NCBI GenBank assembly: GCA_024449915.1 | Contig: JAMZAV010000151.1 | Location: forward strand, 1,054,001-1,118,000 | DNA length: 64,000 nucleotides | Direction of reading: 5' to 3' | Source of the DNA: Sweltsa coloradensis | Taxonomy: Eukaryota; Arthropoda; Insecta; Plecoptera; Chloroperlidae | In this document: in pieces, positions 33,657 through 45,600 of the stretch | How positions within the stretch are numbered: the stretch's first letter is position 1 | Layout: every line of letters begins with the position of its first letter | Position numbers and translations under genes: made by a program | The notes under the pieces: generated by a model | The model's input: only the letters and a program-made list of their open reading frames with translations | Database searches by the model: none | Told to the model about the DNA's origin: nothing

Positions 33657-36600
33657 CTAAAAAGTACAAAAAAATTATTACACTAGATATGGATATACTA
33701 GATACTGGATACTAGACAATGGTTTTATTGGTTAATTTTTTAAATTTTTTTAAATTTTTTTATTTACAAAAAATTAAAAAATATTATATATAACATATAA
33801 TATTTTTTAATTTTTTGTAAATAAAAAAAATTAAAAAAATTAACCAATAAAACCATTGATATCATGTACTGCAAGGGTAAAGTCAACTCTTGCACAGCTT
33901 AAATGTAGCTTACACTAGACCCAGAGGTGAAATAAACAAATACATGTAAATTTGTATTTTAATCTAGCTACGTAGTCTACGATTAAAAGACAATTAACCT
34001 GTTTTAATTTTTGCTATGGTATGAAATCACAAACATTTATTAGTTGCAAAATAAATTTTTGCAATTCTTGATTTCATAAATTGGGAAACAATCCACATGT
34101 TATGAAGTTAACCGTATCGGTAGCTTTAAGTCCTCCTTTGTAAATCAGTTTTTTAAATGAATAGGATAGACGTTTAATAAATAAATAAATTAGGAGTAAA
34201 GCATCTGACTGAAATTGAAAGAACGGTGTTTGATATCTTGCTTAGATAGATTTTTTTAAAATTTCTGGATTGATTTCTTTCCATATACGTAATCGACTAA
34301 TTTGAGAGATAAATGCAAATATTAGGAATTTCAAAAATACATGCTAACTAAGTTTTATTTATTCATTAAAAAAATAAAAATTACCTTAAATTTGCAACCG
34401 AAGACCTATGGCAAAATTAAAAAATTGTGTTTTGAATTTTGACTATAATTGTCATAACATTTTCATTAATCACATAATCCCAAATGAAACTTTCATTCAT
34501 ATGACAATAATATCATAGTTTGTATACTCACCATAACCAAATGGTATGAACCAGTCGTCTTGTAAAACCTTGTCATTATCCAAGAAGCGTTCTGGACGGA
34601 ATACCTCTGGGTCCCCCCAATGATCGGGGTCCATGTGGAGGCTGCATATGTTGATAAGCAACGTACTCCCCTTTATGAAGGACAGAAAACACATGAGAAA
34701 GAATCTGATAACTACATCTTTTTAGTAGGTACCCTAGGCTAGAACAAGACTTCGAGAAGGTGGCAAATTAAGCCCTTAAAATACATACTACACATATGTA
34801 TTGCTTTAACAAATTGTAAACCAGACACAAACTATAGTGTGCTGTACATACTTTTATAAAGAAAGAGAGGTTTTGTCATGTGGTATTTAAGTACAATGGA
34901 AAACACTCTTTAATGTTATGTATTTTTCTGTATTTTGTGGAGTTGGTTTAGATTAGTGTTTTACTACAATTTGTAAGTAACTCGATTTAAAAACAATCAA
35001 GCCACAATCCAAAAAGTAGGTAACAGAAAATAAACTTCAAAATAATGCTAATTTTTGTATTGAAAAAAATTTGAATCACGAGCTAAATAAAAATATTGTC
35101 AACGTCCATGCTTCCGAACAGAAGTTTATTTCCCAGCGCCCTCTACCAGGCTACGGCCATGCAAGAAGCGTGTTGTGCCTACCTGAGGAATGTTGTAGCC
35201 CATGAGCTCGGTGTCTCGAAGTGCGCGATGAGGGACTGCTACCGGAACAATGACAGCGATCCTCTGAACTTCCATCAGCACAGCCTCAACATAACTCAGA
35301 CGAGTTCGGTCTCCGAATGTTGGCTGACGATCTCGGCCAATCACAGAGTCTAGTTCAGCCTGCAGGTCAAAGAACCGAGAAGCTTTTAAATACTTGGTTG
35401 TTGAAAGTAATACCTATTTAATACATCAGAAATGTAAAAAAAAAAAAATATGTTTAAAACATTACCAATTAATATAATAGCAATATAATAATAGTAATAC
35501 TGTTTATGTTGAAATGTGGTTCCGATAAGGAAGACTGTTTTGTTGCAAAATCATGTCATTTTATTGCGCTTTTAATTTAAATTTTTCGATGTAACATACA
35601 ATAAGTGGGCTTATCTCACCTGTACACGGGCTTGGACATCCGGATATAGCAACATGTAAAGAACAGCGAACCCCAGCGTATTGCTGGTGGTCTCAGATCC
35701 TGCCATGAACAGGTCTAAACACAGGGACAACAACTGGTTCTCTGGAAATAATTCATTCCGTGTTATTGATTGGTATTATTTAGTATCCAAAATCAGAAAA
35801 ATAGCCTTAACTCGAGTGTTGTAGCCAAATTACTGCCCACCAATGCTTATTATTCATACCTGTAAATGAAGTGTTTTCCTCGCTTGCTTTAGCTTCCATC
35901 TCGTGAAGAAACGAATCGATCAGATCTCTGGGCTCCCCGTCGCTGTATTCTAGCCGGTGCTCGGACACCGTTTCCTGAAAATGTTCATTTAAAAAAAAAG
36001 ACCTTCAATAGGGAACTAACCTTCAATACAGAACTCGAATATGTTAACAAAACAACTAAAAAATAATCATTTTTATTTTTGTTTTGGTTTCATATTATGG
36101 TCAATATTTAACAAAGAAAATTTGAATCTGACTTCCCGCCAAAAGACAACACGAAAAGTAGTGTGACGAAGTTCTACACAGTTGGGCCCAGACTCAAAGG
36201 AAGCTATAGCAAATGGCTCCCTGGCTCCTGTCAGTTGTGTTATCGTTTAGATTTCTAGATTAAAAGAAATGCTGCGTTATAAATGCTACCATAAAGGCAT
36301 TTACATTTATGGTTTAAGGAGTCAGTCTTGTCAAAACCCTGTTCAGTTATTTTTGTAGCCTACTTAGGCCAGGTACCAGTCGAGATAAATATGAGCGACA
36401 AGGTAGCCATTTTGAAGCGGCTTACGGTGAGCATGCTGCGAACTTTAATTTTAATTTTATAGTACTCGTTCATGAATTTAATTTAGTGATTTGTATAATG
36501 TATTTGTATTGTTTAGTTTTAGTAACCTGACACTTGTGGGTTAATACATGTTGATAACTACGTAAACAGCTGTTCGTACGCACTTTGTACATAACAGCCC

Positions 36601-39600
36601 ATCAGTGAATGTTGGCGTGGTATTTCAAAACCCTATAACTTTGTACACCCATAGTTACCACGGATTATTTTTTTAAAAATTTATTTCAATTGTGAAGATT
36701 ATTTAACTGTGTTCTATAAATAACAAAAAATGCAAAAAATAACAGAAATTTGAAATCAAGGCTAACATGCGTTTTTTTATCATAACCTTCGCCAAGGATG
36801 ATACAGAATGTTTATGGTGACCCTGGGAATTTCTCGGCCGGTTATAGCGTCACCCAGACTATAGAATTTAGCATTACTGTAATATTAACTTACTTAAATC
36901 AGCAAATTATGCGTTAGTTGAGTTGTATATCAATGGCATAGTGATTTGGGAGAACAGCAGTAAAATAAATTCTCTAAAGATATTCAGGCTTCAAAAGAGG
37001 GCAATACGGTATATACTAAACCTAAAACCAACTCAATCGTGTAAACAATATTTTAATTCGCTAGAGATACTTAGCATTCCTTCCAAATACATATATTACA
37101 CTATAGTCTTTGTGCATCAACACCACTTTGATACCTGTGTAAAGAATTGTTAAACCCACCAGATATAGTACAACACTCAGAACAAGAACAACCAATTCAC
37201 TTACCAGAAACTAAATTAAAAATCATTGACATAGCCCCAATTCATGCAGGAAAAATACTATTCAATTATCTACCTGAGGAAATAAAAAGTGAAATAAACA
37301 TGAACATGTTTAAAAGAAAACTGAGAAGCTACCTTATAGAAACATTTCTGTATAATATAAGTGATTTCAAGGAAGCATGACATAGTTGCCTATGTGTATA
37401 TAGGCTTTGCTCAATCAACGAGTGATGTAGGCTATAATCCCCCCCAAATACACAAATTTGTAAATAAAAAAATTGCAGCCAAGCTCTACTTCAAAAGCCT
37501 TAGGCTGTGAATGTTGTGAGATATCGAATTTGAGCCAATCTTTTCATTCTTCTTCCCTAGTTTCGCATTGAAAAGAAGTAAGATCATTTTGCCTGTTGAC
37601 GAGCGCCAAGCCAACCATTTCCTTGGTAAAAAAAAGTAACAATTTAAAACTCAAAATCATAAAAAAATTACTTGGCCATTGAATTTGGTTCGTTACGAGA
37701 ACTTTAAAAAGTCAATGGCCAAGTAATTTTTTCATGATTTTGAGTTTGAAATTTTTACTTTTTAACCAAGAAAATGTTTTTGTTTTTTAGTTGGCTTGGC
37801 GCTCGTCAACAGGCAAAATGATCTTACTTCTTTTCAATGCAAAACAAGTGAAGAAGAATGAAAAGATTAGCTCAAATTCTATATCTCACAGCATTCACAG
37901 CCAAAGACTTTTGAAGGAGAGCTTGGCTGCCGATTTTTACAAATTTTTGTATTTGGGGGGGATATCACATCTTTTTGCTGTGTTTCATATCAAGGCGTGA
38001 AATACTTGTAACTTGGGTATTGTTTATTTACTCTATAACGTTCACGTTTTACAATGTATAATATAAACAGACCAAGAAATTGGTGGCTGCATAGACAAGT
38101 TAGCATATAGCCCAACCGGTAAGGTCCCGGGTTTGATCCCACTACACTCATTCAAACTACATTCAAAAGACATAGCATATAGTATATCATATAGCAATGG
38201 AAATTACCTCAATAAATATGAACGTTGTAGCCCATGAAAAACTCCCGGAATTCCCAATTTATTAATGGTTTTGAATTTAAATGGTTTAAATGTTTTTGGT
38301 TTTGGTTTTGAAAGCAAAAGTATGTGAGTCTGAGTTACATCTAAGTGTGGTCCAAGTTTCATAGTCTGAAGTTTTACCGTTTTCTCTATAGGCTCTTATT
38401 CCCTACGGTTCAGAATTTAGCTCTATCCAGCCACCCACCCAGCCAGCGGAAGTTTTGACTATGTTAAGGCACTTTTTTAACACAGAATGTTATCGGATTG
38501 GGCTGAGTTTTTTTTGGCAGTCATGGACCAACCAGTCATATACCAAGTTTCAACAGATTTCAAGATTGTAATCTTTCGGGGCGTGCGTGTGCAGATAGCT
38601 GAAAACCCCCCAACTAGGGTAGGAGTATACAGGTTGAGTTAGTCATCAAGCAGTCGTGTGCGCTTGGCTGCGGGCGAACGACTGTCGCCCTAGATGTATA
38701 TCATAATATAAATAGGTGATGTAAATGTATAATAATTAATAATATAATTATTAATATATAATCTATCCTATCTTGAATTAGTTAAGTAGTTTGTAGTTGT
38801 AAATTATTCTCTGTAAAATGCCCTAGGTATGAATACCAACAATTCTGACAATGTAAAAGTAAGTAAGTAAGTTTTGCTGTTGTTTTGCTTATGTTGAGAT
38901 ACACGTACTAGTTACGGCATCATCTGTAATCCCACAGCTGCTAATAAATACAATACAATACATAATATAAAAATACTTGGCACCTCTAACAACAAGGCAA
39001 AACAGCCGTCAATGAAAAGGTGACTTGCTGATTAAACATAAGGGCTAAATAGATAATTTCATGTTAACCCAGGATGTACTGTAAGTGCATCATGCGCGAT
39101 ATGATACACACGAGCTTGTTGTATCCGATGCGCTCGGGCGCGATGAATCTGAGGAACGGCATCTGGTTGAGAAGACCGCCCGACATGTCCATCATACGGA
39201 AGCTCGTGTGGACAATGTCCAACAGTTCGGCAAGTCTCTTGTCGTCGAGGGGGAAACGCTTCCCGGCGAGCATAGCCCACAGACTGTTGAGGACGCAGAT
39301 GTCGAATGCATCGTGCATGAGGTGAGGCTTGTCACACTGAAAAAATTGAGGATTGGAACTTGATTAAACGATAAAAATAATTTTAAATCGAAGGTGTATG
39401 AGTTTCGGGTTATTTCCCCGCGTCGCGTGTAAACATTGTACGTACCCTACATAAATACGTAAATCTTTTTTAAATTCCTTTTTCATACAAAAAAATCCTT
39501 TAACCCCTTAGCATACCATTATTACACAACTTGTTTTGCCATGAAATACTATTTAAAATCAAATTTATGGGGGGAAAAATAAATTCTAAATTTTCTTCCC

Positions 39601-42600
39601 CTTTTTGGATTTTTTTTATATTATCCCACATTGACATTTTAGAACCCTCCGAATTTTTTCCCTCCCCCTTCTTCCCCCCCCCATCCCCCCAAAGTGTTTC
39701 GTTAATTTTTTTGAAATCTAAGAAATAATAGGCCCAAGTTTAGTATTTTATTTCCCTAAATAGAAATTTTGGGCAGATTTTATCCGATATTGACATGAGT
39801 CTCAATAACCCCCCCCCCCTTCCCATGAAACGCACGTTGGGACTCCCCCCCCATATTTTTATTATTCCAAAAAAGTAAACAAATGAAAATGAAAAATTAT
39901 TTCCCCATCTGGTAATCCTTTCCAGCCTTGACATCACCAACCGCTTTCAGACTACTCCCCCTCAGCCCACCCTCCCTTTTTCCAACTACCCCCACCCCCC
40001 CAATTTTTTTTTTATTACCTCTTTAGGTCATTTGTTTGGATTTTATCTGATAGTGACATTTTAGCCACCTAAAAAACACCTTCCAAAGTTATTCATCCTC
40101 CCCCCCCACTGTCTACTAAGCCCCTCTTTCCTTACACCCCCCCCCCCCCCATTTTTTGGATGAAATTCTAAAAAAATAAAAAATAACTATTTTAGGGTAT
40201 TTAGTCAAGCCTTTTAGGTAATTTGATTGGTTCTCATCCGATCTTGACATTTTGCTCCCCCTCTCCTCCCCCACCCTTAGCCAATGTTCCCCAGGATAAT
40301 TTCCCCCCCCCCCAAATTAAAAAATAATCCCCATAATTTTTAATATTCTAAAAAACACAATATATTAAAAATTTGATTCTCCTCAATTTTAGGTCCTTGT
40401 TTCACATGCCATCCAGTATTGACAAAGAAACACCCCCTGACGCCCGTCTGACAGATGATGTGGTAGTATGGCGAGGCACGGGTGGCGCACACGTCTGGAA
40501 GACGTGGTAGTATGGCAAGTGGTTGACTTGTACCTAATATGAACTAGACTTTATAACTTGACAGGTGTAGCAACTATTACTGTAGCCGAGAAAGTTGAAC
40601 ATAAAACTAGCTCTTGTCCCATGTTCGGAACTAGTGACAAAATACCCAAGCACTTGCAATGCTGCCGTTTTAATTTTTTTAAATTTTTTATATTTATTTT
40701 AAGGCTATTCCAGAGCACTCTTACCGATATTTTGAAAGTCAAAGGAAAATGGCTTAAAGTTGGTTAGATGAAAGATGAACTTTAATAAAAAAGAAGAAAC
40801 AAATAACTTTTTTTTGGGATGGGACAAAAGCTCCATTTTGGCCATTTTATGCAAATTTTGGGTCAATAAGAAAACAACAGTTCTAGGTGCAATACTTAAT
40901 TTTAAGCTTTGATTTTTTTTTTTTTTAACACACCTTTGTCTCTGCTATGAGTATAAGGGAAAATAATTTTCTGAAATAACGTTTGATGTACGATTTTTTT
41001 CGTCCTCCGGTACAAAACTCTTATTTGTGCCATGTGACAAAAAAATCTTACATCAAACGTTATTTTAGAAAATTATTTTCCCTTATACTCAAAGCATAGA
41101 CAAAGGTGTGTTGAAAAAAACAAAAAAAACAAAGCTTAAAATTAAGTATTGCACCTAGAACTGTTGTTTTCTTATTGACCCAAAATTTGCATATAATGGC
41201 CAAAATGGAGCTTTGTCCAAAAAAAAGTTATTTTTTTCTTTTTATTAAGTATCTTTCATCCAACCAAATTTAAGCAATTTTCCTTTGACTTTCAAAATAT
41301 CGGTACGAGTGCTCTGGAATAGCCTTAACGTCTATCCTATTCAGTTGTGTGGAAGTGGAATGTGGGAGATCCGTGGTTCGATTCCCGGTTGGGGCGGACT
41401 TTTTTAATTTCTGAATTTGTAGTAAATAATATAAAAACTGATTTACAAAGGAGGACAATTAATAAATCTAATTACATAGACGCAGACACAACAATGAACT
41501 ACATTTAAGTAAATATCTGAAAAAGTAATATTACAACAACAATGCATTAAAACTCAACAATTTTAGTAACAAATAAAAGGTGACAAACAAAAAAACTGTC
41601 CTATCCTCCTAGAAGCACCACGTGCACCACTTGACGTACCACTCCCAGAGCTTCTGCCTGACAAGTCCAATCAGCTCGCTCCAGGAACAAAAATTGACGG
41701 CATCGAGAAGAAAGATGACCATGACCACAAAGAACTGAAAAAGCTTGCCGAGGAGCACCCGAAGAAGCACTTTCCTCTTCAAGAGTGGGTGCATATCTTC
41801 ACGGACGGCTCCTTCGACTCGGTTACAAACAGAACGGGCTATGGCATCCATTGCATCTTCTTCGAAGAAGCCACTCCAATGGGAGCCGGTGAAACATATT
41901 TCGACGCTGAGGTTGCAGCCATCGCCAGGGCGGCTGAGATAATCGCCGAGACCCCCGCCTTCCCCCTCAACAAGACAAAATTTGTCATCCTAAGCGACAA
42001 TGTCTTGGCCATCCAATTTATCACCCAAGCAGCAAACCTCCATCCGAAATCGCTGCTTTTCAAAAACTCCCTTGCCAGCCTCCGTCAGCAAAACAAACTA
42101 TTAGAGGCTCAATGGATCCCTAGCCACTGCAAAATCATGGGGAATGAAAAGGCAGACTTCTTGGCAAAAAGTGCCACAAAAGCACCGCAACCACCAGCAG
42201 CGCCTCTCTCCTTCAGAAATGTCAAAACTAAGATCAAATCAACCACAAAAAAGATCTTTATGAAGACCACAGAAGAGACTTCACGACTAAAGAACTGGTG
42301 GACCGAGATCAAGAAAGGGCCAGACAAAGACTGGTCGAGAAAGACGGCCACCGCCCATTTCCGGCTTGCAACCGGTCACGACGTCTTGCAACACCACCTG
42401 CACCGTTTTAATATTACCAACGAACCGGCCACCTGTAAACTTTGTAATTTAGAAGACCAAGACAGAGCGCATCTCTTTTGATGCGTCGCCCTCAAGAGTG
42501 ACATTGACTCCCTGCCCGATGAACTGAGCAGGATAGAAAAGGAGGCTTTATATTGGATAGCAAGACAGAAGAATGGCTAAAGAGGCCAACTTTGCACAAG

Positions 42601-45600
42601 AAAGAAAAAAAAGGATATTAAATGCAATTTATGAATGAATGAAATATAAAAAGGGGTTAGGAATGAAAAGAAAAAAAAGAAAGAAAAGAAAAAGAAAAAG
42701 AAAAAGAAAAAAGGAAAAGAAAAAAAGGAAAAAAGAAAGAAAAAGAGAGAAAGGAAAAAAATTAAAAGAAAAGAAAAAAGCAACTAAGGCTGTAGGTATA
42801 GGTACAAATATCACATTTTTTTTTACATTTTGGGCCTAAGTAAGATAAAAGGTATATTTATGGAAATGACTTTCATTTCTGTTGGTGGAATTGACGGGAC
42901 TATGTAGTTCTGTCGTCAATTGTCAATGTCAATATTTATATCTTGACCCTGTGTCCATGGGCGCCGGGAGGGGGGGGACAAGGGGGGCGCTTGCCCCCCC
43001 TGGATTTCAGGAAAAACAAATTTAAACCGGCGATATGTGTTATTACATATAAATTAATGTATTTGTGAAACCGAAATTCAATTGAAAATTAATATTGATA
43101 ATATTAACATATTTAATGATCTGATTGGGAGCGGAGTGTTCCTAGTTTCATTTTTCTCTTTCAATTAGGGACATTTAGTTCTATCATACAGTCAAGTGAC
43201 AACACTGTAGTCACTCACTGCGTTTACCAAGGGTTCTAGTCCGGCTTACACCGGACCTGTTTCATCTAGTCCGAGGCGTATATCAACAAAACTAAGCCGG
43301 CCTACTTCAGTCCAATTTCAAGCCGAACTCGTCACAACTTGCTAAACTATAACTATACACATAACCTCCCCATCAAGTTGCACTGAAGTGTTTATCACGC
43401 TCGTCTGGGTTGCTTCAAGCGATCTAGACTCGTTGGTGGTTTTCTAGTTCCGAGTATCGACTGCACAAAAATTACATAATTTTGGTATCGTATTCAGCCT
43501 ACTACTTTTTTCTAAAACCCACCAAACGCATTATAAAAACATATATATATAACAACCCCCTCTGCTTGCCCAACAAAAGTACAAATTGTAATTTTTGCCC
43601 CCCCCCCCCCTGCCAAAATTCCTGCCGGCGCCCATGCCTGTGTCCAACATTTAATCAGGTTGGGAATAATACAAAAAAAATTAATAAGAATAAGCAAACA
43701 ATATTATGCAATGTGTACCAACAACTAGTGCTGCCACCTATTGAGTGATTTCCTCATAACAAACAAACTCTTTACTGAAATGGTTCAGTACCTGCTAGTA
43801 CACGACACTCTTTTAACTCGGAAGGTTAGTGATTCAACTTTGTACTTCTAAATCGCACTCACCTTATTTCGAAGAGAGGTGACAAGGTCCATAGCCTCCG
43901 CTTCGATGAGAGCCTCCATGTCGCGCTTTCCGAAGCCAAACTGGCGCAAGTGTTGGAGAGAGAAGCGCCGCTGTTCGTGCCAAAGTGGGCCGTCGGAGAA
44001 GACAATCCCTAGAACAAAACACCCATGAGAGAGACAAGGGAATAGGGTTTTAGTAAAAAGTATAATTATTGTGACTGTCTATTTTAGTAGCATGGTTAAA
44101 TTCAAATTTATGTTGAATCATTGCAGTTTGGGTTGAATAGAAAATTTGAAAGATTGAGATGTGTAATAACCCAAATTGTATGACTGTTATCGTTTCCTTT
44201 AAACACCAGCAGACAAAACAGTCACAGTGTCTACAAAATTTATTTTGGAAGTGTCAATTCTATGAATTTAAGACATTTTATGACTGTAACTTTGTAACAT
44301 AGGTTTGTTAAAGTTGATAAGTAGGGGATAGGGGTCAGGGGGAATTAAGCCACGTTTGATAAACCTAGGGACACAATAAGAATTGGGTGGGATTTCTAAA
44401 CCCCACACCCAAACTGTTGGGAGTTACAAATAATAATATGTTTGTACTAGTAATTAAATGAGTACCAGGGATAGATATTGTTTGAAAACAGTTGTTGATT
44501 TTTTATTAGAAATTTGTAACTTTTCTTGAAATCTATTTTATTAATCGGGAAACACTCCAGTAGGTGTATTGGTTCACGACTTGTTTGCAAAAGGTATTAA
44601 CATATAGTTCCACATAATTTATACAATCTGTGTAATAAAACAAAGCTTTCACCTAATCGTTCTCCAAACGTGCGAAGCCGAAAGAAGAATCCGTCCGGTC
44701 TTCCGTCAAAATCGTCCCGGACCAAAACATCCCGGATTGCGTCATATCCAAATACGAGAATGATTTGGTCGGTTCCCAGTTTAAGGCCGACCACCGAGCC
44801 GTATTGCTCCGCAAGCCATCCCCACACCTTGTGGCAATACCCCAGTCGCTCAAGCTGCTTCTGGAAGAGCAGGAAACATCCAACGACGGGAAGCCACGCG
44901 GGACCTGAAGGAAAAGTACCAGATTTATTCAGTGACGACACTCCCTAATCTTCGATGCTGCCGTTCGTGGTGACTGATTCGATTAGGGCGCTGGTCCAAA
45001 AGATACGACACTAGGAGGATGCGACTTTTAATCCTGCATACGGCATGAGTTTCTTGTAATTGCCTTTCAACCTCATGTATCACCACTCATCGTCTCGAAG
45101 AGCAATATTGCAGTAATAAGCAAGCAGTTAAGCAACAAAAATCATCAACTTCGATGCGACATGCGAGTCATGAACAACGGTTAAAATGTGTTCAATCTAT
45201 ATGATTTGTAATCACCAAATGCATTTGTTTCTTCAACATATTGAATCGGAAAATACAAATTAGTAGATAAATTATAATTTTCTGACGTTATAAGCAAATC
45301 TACTTTGTAAAAATATGTTTGTTCTAGTAAAATGCCCATGATAATGACAACAAGAAAAAAAAAACGATTGCAGTGTCCCTGTCAACAATATTTGTACAGT
45401 TTTGAATGCCAATTTCTAGTAGTATTTGCAATGGTATTAGAAAAATGAAAATCCCACAAATGTTTGATTATTCCCCAATTTGCTGTTTCTGAATAACAAA
45501 CCTCAGATTTGTTTGGTTGGGATCAAGTAAATAACCTGTCTAGCTATTCTTTTTTCTTTCTAGTTTCCTTCATTCTCTTCTTTTTCCAAATTTCCATTTG

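Noticed and set aside
39074..39363. Two plus-strand frames of 83 and 92 codons
   Set aside because: Antisense shadows of P450 exon 4, which has clear family motifs and splice sites on the minus strand.
42577..42839. Overlapping Phe-rich and Lys-rich frames
   Set aside because: They result from the homopurine tract after the LINE; low complexity in every frame.
44670..44948. Plus-strand frame of 92 codons
   Set aside because: Antisense shadow of P450 exon 2.
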